64,000 nucleotides of DNA from NCBI GenBank assembly GCA_001939145.1, contig LSRX01000822.1, forward strand, positions 82,951 through 146,950, given 5' to 3'. Source of the DNA: Symbiodinium microadriaticum (taxonomy: Eukaryota; Sar; Dinophyceae; Suessiales; Symbiodiniaceae). Both the position numbers and the translations under genes were made by a program. How positions within the stretch are numbered: the first letter of the stretch is position 1; the number at the start of each line of letters is the position of its first letter. Below, one piece after another: positions 21,836 through 33,000 of this stretch. Below the pieces are notes generated by a model, which searched no databases, had not been told where the DNA came from, and worked only from the letters and a program-made list of their open reading frames with translations.

Positions 21836-22398
21836 GGCTGGCGTTACTACGAAGACCGGGCCCGGCGCAATCTGCGAAACCGGGCATACAACATTTTCAT
21901 GAAGTTACTTGGCTGGTGCAGAACTGAGCCGTTCATCAGAGTTTGGAAGTTTGACCTTGATTGTGTCTTCGCGTTTACTTACTCAATTCGCTTTCATGTT
22001 TGCTGTGGCTGCAATGCAGATGCTCGACCTAAAGGTGCTCTTCGACAATGCTTTCGGCAGACACAAGTTGACCTCGACAGGTGGTCTAATGCAACGAACT
22101 GCACCGCCCACTCCGAAACAGGCAAGGCATGGCGGCTTGCAGACACCTCGGAGCCCAGGAACCGGTACAAGAAGGCAATGAAGAAGGTCCTGCGATACGT
22201 GGTTGAGTTGGAATATGGAGACAAGCAGCCTGCGAGTCACCAGGAGGCGTGTCCCTTCACCCAGGATCCAGCACAATAACTCGAATGCCATGTCGGCATG
22301 CTGAATCTGGGCTTAGTTCAAACAGGTAATGGACGAAGTGAAGGACATACTTGATGAAGCGTGCCTCTTGGCCGAGACTTCAGACTTGCATCGGTTCC
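21836..22398 (+). CDS. Exons of an unrecognised gene
   Basis: Four coding-looking pieces with splice-like flanks occur in order: about 21,836-21,903 (WRYYEDRARRNLRNRAYNIF), 22,020-22,079 (MLDLKVLFDNAFGRHKLTST, between GCAG and GTGG), about 22,142-22,241 (RYKKAMKKVLRYVVELEYGD) and about 22,327-22,392 (VMDEVKDILDEACLLAETSD). All are charged and helical. A terminal exon may be the one ending at 23,821 beyond the assembly gap. I recognise no domain. Confidence 0.4.
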
Positions 22399-22399
22399 G

Positions 22400-22546
22400 T
22401 TTGTGAGAGAGTGAGAGTGGGAGAGAGAGCGAGAGAGAGTTTCCGCCAATGAACTGAGGGGGTGCGTTCGCGCACGGGGAGGGTGGCCTGGACGCTGCTG
22501 CCTTCCTCTGCCCCTGTAGAGAGAGAGAGAGAGAGAGAGAGAGCTT
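22400..22546. repeat. GC-palindrome/(GA)n cassette
   Basis: A GAGA-rich stretch, then GGGGGTGCGTTCGCGCACGG at about 22,458-22,477, then 40 bases later a pure GA tract (22,518-22,543). The same order is found at 15,060-15,151, 59,355-59,480 and 60,885-61,020. Confidence 0.55.
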
Positions 22547-22671
22547 GCCAAATCTTGCCACCCAACTGCCCGGGGGGAACCCCATCGCGGCATAGGCATC
22601 CAAAAAACTTGCTAAGCATCAAAAAAATGGATAAGCATCAACAAAATTTTTGTAGACAGTAGTAGTATGTG

Positions 22672-22692
22672 ACTAGTAGTAGTAGTAGTAGT

Positions 22693-22732
<40 letters not shown>

Positions 22733-22827
22733 CTAGTCGTAGTGGTGGTAGTAGTAGTAGTAGTAGTCGTCGTCGTCGTCGTCGTAGTAGTCGTAGTAGT
22801 CGTAGTAGTCGTAGTAGTCGTAGTAGT
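22672..22827. repeat. (AGT)n/(AGC)n/(CGT)n array flanking gap 1
   Basis: An interrupted trinucleotide array made of AGT, AGC and CGT units. It runs directly into the N gap and resumes at 23,356-23,465 as TTGTAG and AGT units. Confidence 0.9.
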
Positions 22828-23355
22828 NNNNNNNNNNNNNNNNNNNNNNNNNNNNNNNNNNNNNNNNNNNNNNNNNNNNNNNNNNNNNNNNNNNNNNNNN
22901 NNNNNNNNNNNNNNNNNNNNNNNNNNNNNNNNNNNNNNNNNNNNNNNNNNNNNNNNNNNNNNNNNNNNNNNNNNNNNNNNNNNNNNNNNNNNNNNNNNNN
23001 NNNNNNNNNNNNNNNNNNNNNNNNNNNNNNNNNNNNNNNNNNNNNNNNNNNNNNNNNNNNNNNNNNNNNNNNNNNNNNNNNNNNNNNNNNNNNNNNNNNN
23101 NNNNNNNNNNNNNNNNNNNNNNNNNNNNNNNNNNNNNNNNNNNNNNNNNNNNNNNNNNNNNNNNNNNNNNNNNNNNNNNNNNNNNNNNNNNNNNNNNNNN
23201 NNNNNNNNNNNNNNNNNNNNNNNNNNNNNNNNNNNNNNNNNNNNNNNNNNNNNNNNNNNNNNNNNNNNNNNNNNNNNNNNNNNNNNNNNNNNNNNNNNNN
23301 NNNNNNNNNNNNNNNNNNNNNNNNNNNNNNNNNNNNNNNNNNNNNNNNNNNNNNN
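22828..23355. other. Assembly gap (528 N)
   Basis: Undetermined bases. The gap lies inside a trinucleotide array, so it probably reflects collapse of the repeat. Protein frames running across it are artefacts. Confidence 0.99.
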
Positions 23356-23415
23356 AGTTGTAGTTGTAGTTGTAGTTGTAGTTGTAGTTGTGGTGGTGGT
23401 AGTGGTGGTAGTAGC

Positions 23416-23450
<35 letters not shown>

Positions 23451-23465
23451 CAGTAGGAGTAGTAG
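23356..23465. repeat. (TAGTTG)n/(AGT)n array, right side of gap 1
   Basis: Starts with TAGTTG hexamers, then GGTGGT and AGT units, and ends near 23,465. Confidence 0.9.
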
Positions 23466-23596
23466 GACAGAGGCAAGAAATCCGAGGCGCCACTGGCACA
23501 ACAAGACCCAATCCCCATCCTCCTGCCTGGAGCGTCGCACTCCTCCAAACACCAAAGTCCGCGTGCGCCCATGCGCAGCACGCCAGACCAGTGTCT

Positions 23597-23821
23597 CAAG
23601 CGGCTGCGCGGCTGCGTGCTTTCCGTGAAGCCAACGAGCTGACGTCCTGGTCGGCGCCCTTGGAGGCTGAGCGGCTCACCGTCGAGCAGCTAGCTGCCAT
23701 ATCCCTCCCAGATCTACATTGGAATCTACATGCCATCTTCCAGCAGATACCAGCCGGTATCCTGCTCACATTGAAAAACGCGGCGGACGCCTGGATGGCT
23801 AAGGCCGGCCGGGCCCACTGA
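23597..23821 (+). CDS. Probable terminal exon, unknown protein
   Basis: The + frame ending at the TGA at 23,819-23,821 reads LRAFREANELTSWSAPLEAE, then RLTVEQLAAISLPDLHWNL and LLTLKNAADAWMAKAGRAH. This is a balanced, helical composition unlike the flanking repeats. It follows gap 1 in the right orientation to end the gene whose exons lie at 21.8-22.4 kb. No domain recognised. Confidence 0.4.
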   Translation, partial: QAAARLRAFREANELTSWSAPLEAERLTVEQLAAISLPDLHWNLHAIFQQIPAGILLTLKNAADAWMAKAGRAH

Positions 23822-24214
23822 ATGCAATGTGGTACATTCATGTGCACATTGCCTTGAATGAGCGCATGGCGTGTGGCAGGCACCTTTTTTTGCCGAAGAG
23901 TCAGCACGTGACCAAGACCGCAGACAGAAGGCCAGGGCTGAACCGCGAGGCCGTGCGGCTTGACTGCCTGCAGCCTTGAATTTGTCAGCCGACCCGAAGC
24001 ACTTCGCCCGAAGGAACCAAGTCGGCTCAAACAGGAAGCAGCAGCACTGCAGCCTTTCCGGCGTCCGATAGGACACCCATGTCTCTGCGCTTGCATGTGA
24101 GTCATATCACATATGGATTAGAGGCTGAGGTTTGGCAAAGCGATGAGTTTGACGATGATGTGGAAGCCGCTCACCGAGCCAGCATATCTCCAGCCCTTGC
24201 GTGGAGTTGCCTTG

Positions 24215-24680
24215 CCCAAAACTTCTGTTGTGGCGAGCTCGTCCTGCTATATACAAGTCAAGGAGGTCGAGAACGAGCAAACCGAGCACCAGGAAACGCC
24301 TGCAGTTCACGGGTGGTCGTTGCTGCTGTGTCCAATATAAGCCCACTTCATCTCAACGTACGCCAGGACGCGAGTGTCGACGACGAGGGTGACGAAGACT
24401 TGCAGGACCAGGAAGTGCAGCGCCCGAGCATGCCTGCAAGCCTGTAAACCCTTCTGTTATAGTTGGCTCATGCTGCCACCAGTCTTCAGCATAAATGCAA
24501 GGAGTTCGAGGATGAAAAGATGGAGAGCGAGGAGAAGCCTGCAAATCATGGGTGGCCGTTACTGCTATGTCCAGTGCCCATTTCTCATATGCGAGGGTGC
24601 CACCCCAGTTGACGAGGAAGACGGAGACATGCAGGATCGGAGCAGTAAGAGCAAAGCCCGAGCATGCCTGTATAATTAGA
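24215..24680 (+). repeat. Tandem duplication, two units of about 235 bp
   Basis: Unit 1 (about 24,215-24,445) and unit 2 (about 24,446-24,680) share, at a constant offset of 232-239 bp, CTTCTGTT, AAGGAGGTCGA/AAGGAGTTCGA, CGGGTGG/TGGGTGG with TGCTATGTCCA-like sequence, GTCGACGACGAGG/GTTGACGAGGAAG, and GCCCGAGCATGCCTG. In one frame both units encode related peptides: VENEQTEHQETPAVHGWSLL and EDEKMESEEKPANHGWPLLL. It may be a duplicated exon with its intron. Confidence 0.6.
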
Positions 24681-25265
24681 AAAAATGCCACCATGTTTTG
24701 CTTGCCGAAGACATGCAACAAGGAGAGCTCCCGCCCCAGGTTGCCCCTCAGGACGTCGTAGCACGGACCGTGTATTTATAATTCTTGGTGGTTTGCTTAG
24801 TCTTGCAGGAACCGCCGGAGAAGTGGCTGGTGAGCCTTCATGGCTGCGTTCACAGATCGCGCACAGCAAACCTGTTGGCATGCGCAAAAGACGCTACCAA
24901 AATGAGGGAGTTGCCAAGTGGCTCGTCGGGCCGTGGGTACGCTTTCTGTACCCCAGCGTGCGTCGAAGAGCGCCTTCCCAGGAACACTCCGCCGGCTCCC
25001 TGATGGCATCGACTCTGTATGCCCCGCAAAAAAAAACAAAGTAAGCCTTATTGCGCAAAGCCTTCTTGCTGCAGGGCTGGCCATCATGGTGTTGCCACAA
25101 TAGATATATCAAACATGCGGACATCCCAATTGCTTATTGCCGGTACGGGTATACGGGGTCTGGGCACCCTCCACAGCTTTCGCACCTCCCGTGCACGCCT
25201 TCCGCACGCCCCTCCGCCGATCCTTGATGCTCGTAGTCACAGCGTGAGGGCTCAGAAACACTCGA
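24681..25265. other. Region without recognisable gene
   Basis: Nothing recognisable apart from a 10-A run in GCAAAAAAAAAACAAAG near 25,028. No exon I can support. Confidence 0.4.
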
Positions 25266-25269
25266 TCAC

Positions 25270-25338
25270 AAACATAGCAGCAGTAGTAGTAATAGTTAGT
25301 AGTCGTCGTCGTCGCCGTCGTAGTAGTAGTAATAGTAA

Positions 25339-25377
<39 letters not shown>

Positions 25378-25553
25378 CAGCAGCAGCAGCAGTAAGTAGT
25401 AGCAGCAGCAGTAGCAGTAGCAGTAGCAGTAGCAGTAGCAGTAGCAGTAGCAGTGGTAGTAGCAGTGGTAGTAATCGTAGCGGTAGCAGTAGCAGTAGCA
25501 GTAGTAGTAGCAGTAGCAGTAGCAGTAGCAGTAGCAGTAGCAGTAGCAGTAAC

Positions 25554-25592
<39 letters not shown>

Positions 25593-25792
25593 CGTAGTAG
25601 TAGTAGTAGTAGTAGTAGCAGTAGCAGTAGCAGTCTTAGTAGTCCTAGTAGTTCTAGTAGTCCCAGTAGTCTAGTAGTAGTAGCAGTAGTAGTAGTCGTC
25701 GTCGTAGTAAGTAATAATAATTTAATAGTACTAGTAATTAGTAGTCGGAGTTGTAGGAGTAGTGGTACTAGTAGTAGTAGCAGTCGCGAAGA
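25270..25792. repeat. (AGT/AGC/GTC)n trinucleotide array
   Basis: About 520 bp of AGT, AGC and CGT units with local higher-order AGCAGT hexamers (about 25,405-25,560). Similar arrays border both assembly gaps. Confidence 0.95.
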
Positions 25793-25961
25793 GGTATCGA
25801 AGCCTAGCACGATTCTGTCCTCAGCTATGTTACTATACATTCGGATGAGAGCTTCGGAAGGCATGGCCTACCAAGCGGGTTCTGATCTTGGGAAGTCATG
25901 GACACCAAGTGAAGGCCCAAAGGTCCATGTCCCTCAATCTGACAAGCTCACTAAATCGGCG

Positions 25962-25972
25962 TTTGGCTCAAG
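25962..25972 (+). other. Possible short spliced-leader relic
   Basis: TTTGGCTCAAG matches the last eleven bases of the dinoflagellate spliced leader exactly. It is short, so chance is possible. Confidence 0.3.
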
Positions 25973-26186
25973 AACCAAGTGACGAAGCACAACTAGCGAT
26001 TCCTTCTGCCATAGCAAAGTGCGTGTAGCCCTTCTGCATAAACAGCAGCTGACCAGCAGCCGAAGAGTAAAAGAGTGGACAGCGCTTGCCTGCAAGGGAA
26101 ACCTTTGTCATACCTATCGTGGGTCACAACTACTTACAAAACAACGCTCATCTGAGGGGAGCGAGGTTGTACGGAACATCGTGTAC

Positions 26187-26380
26187 CAAACCCTCACGCA
26201 GAGGGGGAGAGGGGGAGAGGGAGGGCGGCGCGTTGGCTCAGGTTTGCACGCACAGACCTGGAAGGAAGGATGGAAGGAAGCAAGAGAGAAACAGAGAGAG
26301 AGCGAAAACTGTCGTGGTGTAGGCCTCCGGGCCAGGCGGCCCACAAGGCCTCCACCCCTATCAAGCAAGAGAGAGTCTTC
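26187..26380. repeat. G-rich/GA cassette with GGCC..GGGCC core
   Basis: GAGGGGGAGAGGGGGAGAGG, then GGAAGGAAGGATGGAAGG, then GA tracts, then GTAGGCCTCCGGGCCAGGC and ATCAAGCAAGAGAGAG. The GTAGGCCTxCGGGCCAGG core recurs at about 48,238-48,256 followed by CCCCAAGCAAGCAAG. Confidence 0.5.
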
Positions 26381-26845
26381 ACTACTCAGCAGCTACACAG
26401 CCACGGTGCGCACTTTATGTTCCGGTTGAGGCGAGACAATCGACGAGGTAACAGTGCAGGGGGTGCTCCACCGCAACACTGCCGCGAAGCGGAAGGATCG
26501 CAGCTCGACGATCCCGACTCACATTTGCCAACCCCCATTCTGCATTCTACGGATGTGCAGGTATGCTTTCAGAAAGCGGCTTGTGACGGTTTGTGCAATG
26601 CTTGCCGATATGGAGAGCACCTACATCAGCCATGCCAGAGCTTGTGGCATCACACAGAGGACATGTCCGCCATGTTGCCAACTCTGCACCGAGGTCTTTT
26701 CCGTGGCATTCTCCGGGCATGCATAAAGAAAGACCTATTGCCTGAGCGGTCGGACGAGGACCGGTTCACGCCAGCATACAAGCTTATAGGAGACCTGGAT
26801 GCATATCAGTTAGTCCCACAGAGAGGATTGACGGACGGCTACTTT

Positions 26846-27028
26846 TAAGTTTTGCCTTACTACAGTATACATCTGGGACCAGCTCGTGTCAACCTGTCAC
26901 ATGTGGAATTGGACGCGCTGAATGACCTGAGGCTACACCATGCCAGAGTGCAACTTTGTGCGAGAGCCGCGGCCGTGGCAGCTGCCAGGATGGAAGTCAC
27001 CCTGGATGCTGAAGCGGCTCAACTTTGA
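26846..27028 (+). CDS. Possible terminal exon, unknown protein
   Basis: The frame opens after a TAA at 26,846-26,848 and ends at the TGA at 27,026-27,028. It reads ARVNLSHVELDALNDLRLHH and then an Ala-rich amphipathic helix (ARAAAVAAARMEVTLDAEAA). No domain recognised. An upstream piece at about 26,560-26,840 (DGLCNACRYGEHLHQPCQSL) could belong to it, but the frames do not join visibly. Confidence 0.3.
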
Positions 27029-30000
27029 TCAGCTTCTCAACTGCTCGTTTTTGCGTTGGCAAACTCCCGCTCTTTTGCGAGGTGGGAGTGGGAAAAGTGG
27101 CGGAAGCTGACTGGACGCAAGTGAGAGCCCTGTCGAAGCGTGTGACTTCGAACTGCTCAGTGCATGAGCCATAAGCCATCTCATCAGTAAGAGCCTTCTC
27201 TAGGAGCTATCATCAAAAGACACCATGCATCGCATGCTTTCTGAGACGGAGACTTAAGCAACCCAGAGGCTGTGCGCATGCTGCTCCTGCAGCATGCGTA
27301 TCCGAGACACAACAGCATCGATTGCTTGGTCTCACCTTCTGTCGCACGCAGGGCCGCAAAGATCTACTCTTGCCTTGCTGACTGTCGCAAGTCTACACAC
27401 AGGCATTCAACGTGATGGGAAGTGCATGACGTCTCCACCATTGCAGGCAAGCAGCCTGGACGCCACGCCGTCCCTGCAGAATCTGCCAGGCTGCATTACC
27501 TTACCTCTCTTCCTGGATGCTCTCGCACCCACACCAGCGGTGTCAGTGACGTCGAGTGCTTCTGTCAACCCATGAAAGCCGAGCTGACTCGAGGCTTACA
27601 GCTCGGTGGCCTGCCAGGTTCCGGGACCTACTCGAAGCAGACTTGTTTGACTTTTGCCTATTTGCGATGCTTTGAGCCTACTGAGCCTTTTCTCAGGCTT
27701 CTAAGCTTGAAGTGTGTGCTGAGTGATTGGCATCGCAGCTAGCCACGGTCGACAGGCCTTCAGGGTTTGCAGCAGTCCTTGGGCTCTCATCTCAGAACCA
27801 TCCAGACTCCTGCAAGACGGCACAAGACCCACCTCCCGAAGCACCTGTGCACTAGAGCTGGGTCATCGCAGGACGGTGCAGTTTGTGGCCGTTTGTTGTC
27901 ACCTTGAAAGGGAAGCCCAAGCTTTGTTTTGACCGAGGGCTGGGACATCCCTGGAGCAGCGGGTTTCCACAGGCACCAGTACAGCTGAGAGCGACAGCAC
28001 TTGCGACATAAGATGGTCGAAAGTTAACCGCTACGCGTAAACAGAGGGGGGAGATCAATAGTGGGAGGTGGCTGAGCGGGGGTCAGCGAACAAACAGAAC
28101 TGTGAGGGGGGTCCAGCCAACATTATCCAAAAAGAGAGCAGGTGGGAAGGGCAGTGGGGATGATGCGGAAGGGGACAGGACGGCGTGGGCGGAGCAATGG
28201 AAGCAACAGCGCGAAGAAAACTTCTTGTACAGCAATGATACATACTCATACTAGTAGCAACAATGTAGCCATAATAGTACTAGTACTGCAGTAATCCAAA
28301 TACTCGAAAAAATCGCCGTAACAGTAAGAACAGTACATACAGTACCAATACTTAAGTTGCTGTGACCACCAGCGGGCGGGGCTGACGGCAGCCAGGACTC
28401 AGCTGAAGCGGGCACCCTCATTCTTGAGCCTTAAGCCGTAAACCAGCTGTAACTTAATTTGGGTTGCTGTAATACTGAAATAGACGATGATACTAGACTA
28501 AGCCTTCGTACAGGACGGCCCCCCCCCTTTTGCCCTGCCCCTGGCGCGCTATCACCGCCGGCGAAACATGCACGACACCTGCCCGCACCCCATGCGCGCG
28601 TTCCACGTGCTCGCGATGCTCGCCGATGTTCTTTTGGGTTCTCCTGCAGGGAGCGGCACTACCGTCCGCCCTACTGCTAAAGAAAGGTCAAGCCGCCGAC
28701 GGCGTTTGCTCGACAGGGCGAGTCTGACGAGCCTCGATCCCAAAGCATTCATGCAACAGCAAATCGCAGTCCATCCGGCCCAGCACAGATGCCATTCGGC
28801 TTGAAGTCGAGTTGGGGGATTGTCCTGAGTGGTGTCGGGGTCCATGACCCAAGCAAGGCTCAAGACAAACAATATTTGTGGGAGCCATCCACAAGGAGGG
28901 GGAGGGCGGGCAGGGGGAGGGCCGACGTGGTGCCAGAGCGCATGAAACACCTGTTTTTTTTCTGTGTGGTTGGGCGGGGGGGACGGGGCGTTGCGACCAA
29001 AGCTGCGGGTCCAGCTTTTTGATGCCGACAAAGGGGGTCAGAGGAGTATAGTCCTACTAGTAGCACAAGCGGTAGGAGTTGCAGGAGGAGTAGTAGTGGT
29101 CGTGGCAGTGGCAGTAGCAGCAGTAGAAGAAGTAGAAGTCGCGTGACCGGCAATTGTAATCGTGATAGCGAGACTGATGCTAACAATAATATCACACAGC
29201 AATAGTAATGCCAATGTAACTGGTACTTTGTAATAGTAGCCGTAGTGGCAGCATTAGCAAAAGTAGCACTAGTCATGGTAGGTCCACGATTTACGCAAAA
29301 CACGTGAGGATGTAACCGCCTGAAAAGAAAGGAGTAGAGGGCCTGGGCGAGGGAAGAGTGGGAAAAGAAGGTTCAAGGAGGAAAGATGAAGATGATGACG
29401 AGGAGAATGAGATGCATGCATGCTAATGCAAACCTTTGCGAATGAAGTCGGTGAGAAGGGGGGAGCTTAAGCTTTGACGAGCAAGAGGAGCATCGGAGTG
29501 GGACTGGAGCGAGATTTCCAATATCCAAGATCTTCTGGGCTAGGAGCTTACTTAAGCTCAAGCTCTGTAAGTGTATTCTAGATTGTTAGCAGACATATAT
29601 CTTGATCGCCGTCACCTGGGAAATTGAGTTGAGGGATGAGAAGAATACAAAATCTGGACTCCGAAGCCTCGGCGGCTGGTTTGCACCAGTCCTTGCATCA
29701 TTGCAGATTGGCGCTGGAGCGGGGCTCGGCGGACTCGGTGCGCTGCTCCCCTAGTAAGTCAAGCCTCTGAGAAGCCCGGTCGGTGACCAATTCACTTGGT
29801 TCGGCGCATTTCGGCGCTGGCACATGCCCCTGTGGCTACAGAACTTACAGAACGATGCGGGTGCGATCATCTGGCTTGCTCCTTGATAAGTTGAGGCCAT
29901 ACCCAGACCTTCACGATCTCCACAACTTGAGAGCAGATGTGGCCCGGCTCAACTAACCAAAGAAATGGTTCGCGTCAAGAGTCTTCGGCGGATTTTGTGT

Positions 30001-33000
30001 CTTCAGTGTTGCCAGACATCCTCCGCTAAGGCTGCGCAGCTACCCTTCGGAGGAGGATTGGTGATTGACTCAGCTTCAAGTGTCTGGGAGAGCCAGTCCA
30101 CTTCTGCCGCTTCGGTGACGGCTTAGCTGAGGCAGGCACGAGCTTCCTGACCTGAGTACCGGACAGGACACCATACCAATCCAGTGTTCTTGGCAAGTCC
30201 GGGGCTTGAGCCGGGAGACGCGTCATACCAGGACTGCAGACATAGCAGCCACAGCTACGCTTTCTTCTTGTTGGTCTTTGCTTGGGGCAGGCATGCTAGC
30301 TCACTGCATGTAAGGCTTCTGGTTCCATCCTGGTTGACCGTCGAAGATTGTTGATGCAATCGCCGGTGCGCGTGGAGCAGCAGGTGTGCAGCATTGTAAA
30401 GCCCGTGTGGGCGAGACAAGTAGGCCGCTTTGCGTTAGACTGACTCCTTCGACTTTTGGTGAACTGAAGTGCAGCCGCTGTTCCTGACCGTCTTTGACGC
30501 TTCAGCTCTTGCTTTGGGAAGGTGATCCGCTGTGTGAATGCAGAGGGGAGCGGGGGGCGTATCCGCGAGCATTTAAATCTCACCGCACGTCAGACAACTT
30601 GCTGCTGGGGTGCAGTCGAGTGACATGAAGACTTACCCCGGTGTTCTCACAGTGTTTCACAGATGTAGGCGGTTCCGGGCAGATCGCATGGCCAATGGTT
30701 TTTGGGCCGCGCAAGATTACGTTAGATTCATCAGATCATTAGATGGAGGCCCTACTAAGGGCTCGAGTAGTGCAGCACTCACCCAGCCCTACAGGCGATC
30801 TGTCCCGATGTCGTTTTGGCCGCCTCAAAACACCTGATGCAGAGCATCAGGTTTCAGAGCGCTTCCATCCCTGGATGTAAGGGTCTGACTACGGTGTTTC
30901 TTCCGGTCAATTCCTTTTGGCAAGTTTTGTGACCAGTTACCGGTTAGATCGTTTGGAGCCGAGACTGGAAACGCTTGAGCAGACAAGGAGCAGTGTCAGA
31001 TGTCCGGCTTCTTTGGACAGAAATGCTGATAGCGACCATATTTTGTCAAAAGTAATGAGCCTGTCTAAGTTTATTTGCGGGCCCGAGTCTTGGGGAGAGG
31101 TTTAAACGGCTGATGACGAGTTGCTGACTGACCTGCTTGTCGTGACATGTAATGTCGCGCGGCTATGCCAAGCTAGCTTGAAGTGAGATAGATTTGCGTA
31201 CATTTAGGTTCTTTGCTGGTGACACCGTCTCCAGACGGCACCATCGGCACCAGGGCGGCATGTGGCACAGCGTGGCACCACCATGGAGCTGGCGAAGCTT
31301 CCCCGTTGTGGTCCAGTGCAGGATGCAGAGCTGTTCAAGCCAACAGCACCTCTCCCTGTAGAATCTTGGAGAGAGGCACATCTGGATGTCGGAAGTGTTC
31401 CGTGTTGTTCTGGCCTCCATGCTTACGTATACGGCAATAAGACAGAAGTTTGAAAGTTGGAAAGTGCTTGTTCCATGTCACGACGAACAAGCTGCAACGC
31501 CTGACACGCAACGACGACATCAATTGGGATTCTGCTTGAATCGATTCAGCCGTCATCTGATCTCCGAGGTTGTGTGGTTAGAGTTTGGAGAAACCGTGCA
31601 GAGTCCCGTTGTGAGAGCGCTTGTTGGGACATGTTTCTTGCAGGCGAAAAACCTGAGGAGTGCTTATCTGGACAAACGTGCGCCTCTGACGTCCCACTCC
31701 CGTGAAATTTCTTCTGTGGTGGTCCATAATTCAGTCGGTCTGGCAGGAAGACCATTGTCCTGTCGCACCCGGCGTGGAAGGCTTCAGTAAACCATGCAAA
31801 GTGACCAAAAGTCGGGAGCTGGGGCGTCGGCGATTTAGCACGTTCTGAAGTCAAAAGACACTTACATGAGTTCCGCGAGTCTGAAACCGAAAGCCATCCC
31901 ACCTTAACCAATTATGTTTTTCTTGCTGGCGTGGCGAATGATGGCGAATGCAGGGTAGCCAGGACACTAGTTCTAGAGGTGGGAATGGCCGAATGGCCGT
32001 ACATAATTGCTGCATGCCCTTGTACATGCTGGCACAGACGGGGCTGGTGTAGTCTTCCGCAAGGCTTGAGGCGATCACCCTGGACAAAGGATGCCGTGAA
32101 GTGCCGCAAATATGATGTACATGTTCTAGGTTAAGTTTACGTGTTTCGGCAGTGCATGGTTCTTGTTCTTGTCTTTCGCCGCTTCCAGTGTCCAAGGGCC
32201 TCCCTCGTGCAGGGCAGCGCTGCCGAAGCCAAGGGTGCCGGATCCCTGCAGAGCCGTTTCAGCACCAGGTCAGCCGTGGTCAGCCCTGCCACACCAACGG
32301 GGTGACTTGTTTCTTGGTCGGGGTTCCCATCGAGAGGTTTCAGCAACAGGCCGCCCGAGGACAAGGAACACAACTACTGCACTGCAAGTCATTTTGAATT
32401 CGTGAAGCAAACTTGAGTAAGTGCTACGGGACATGAAGGGCATCTCTACTCAGTTGCTGCAGCTTCGCCTGATGCGGTGACAGCGGGCCTTTCAGCCGAA
32501 TGTGCTCGACGAACCCATGTGCTTCCTTCCGGCTACTCAGAGGTGGATGCCACAAGCTTGGCCGCCTTGGAGTCTGCCTGTATTTGAAGAAGTCCTTTCC
32601 TCCGCATTCAGTCACTTTAAGTCACTTTGGTCCAGGATGCCAAGCTTTCACCTTGAGCCTTTTGGTCCTTGTTGTTTTGTGTGCGGAGGGCCGATCGATT
32701 TCCAAAGATCACTTGGCTTCCATCGATTATTATTCAGCTACTGCAGCAATTGTCCGACAGAGAGGATTGCCGTGCAAAGAAAATCAAGTTCAAGGATGCT
32801 GATGATGCTGTAATGGTTGAGGCTGCAGCAGTGACTTCTGCCGAGCTTATAAGGCACAGTCACAGTCCCGCAATGGTCGGATTCACGGACATCAGTATGA
32901 GGAGGAGTACAGATTGCAATCAGCTCAATGGAAGACTGTATCCGCCGACGACCGGCAAGGTTTGTCGAAACATGCGCAAACTGTGGCACACTGCAAAGAT

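Noticed and set aside
22612-23821. Several long frames of poly-Ser, Val, Thr or Leu across gap 1
   Set aside because: They are translations of trinucleotide repeats and N characters.
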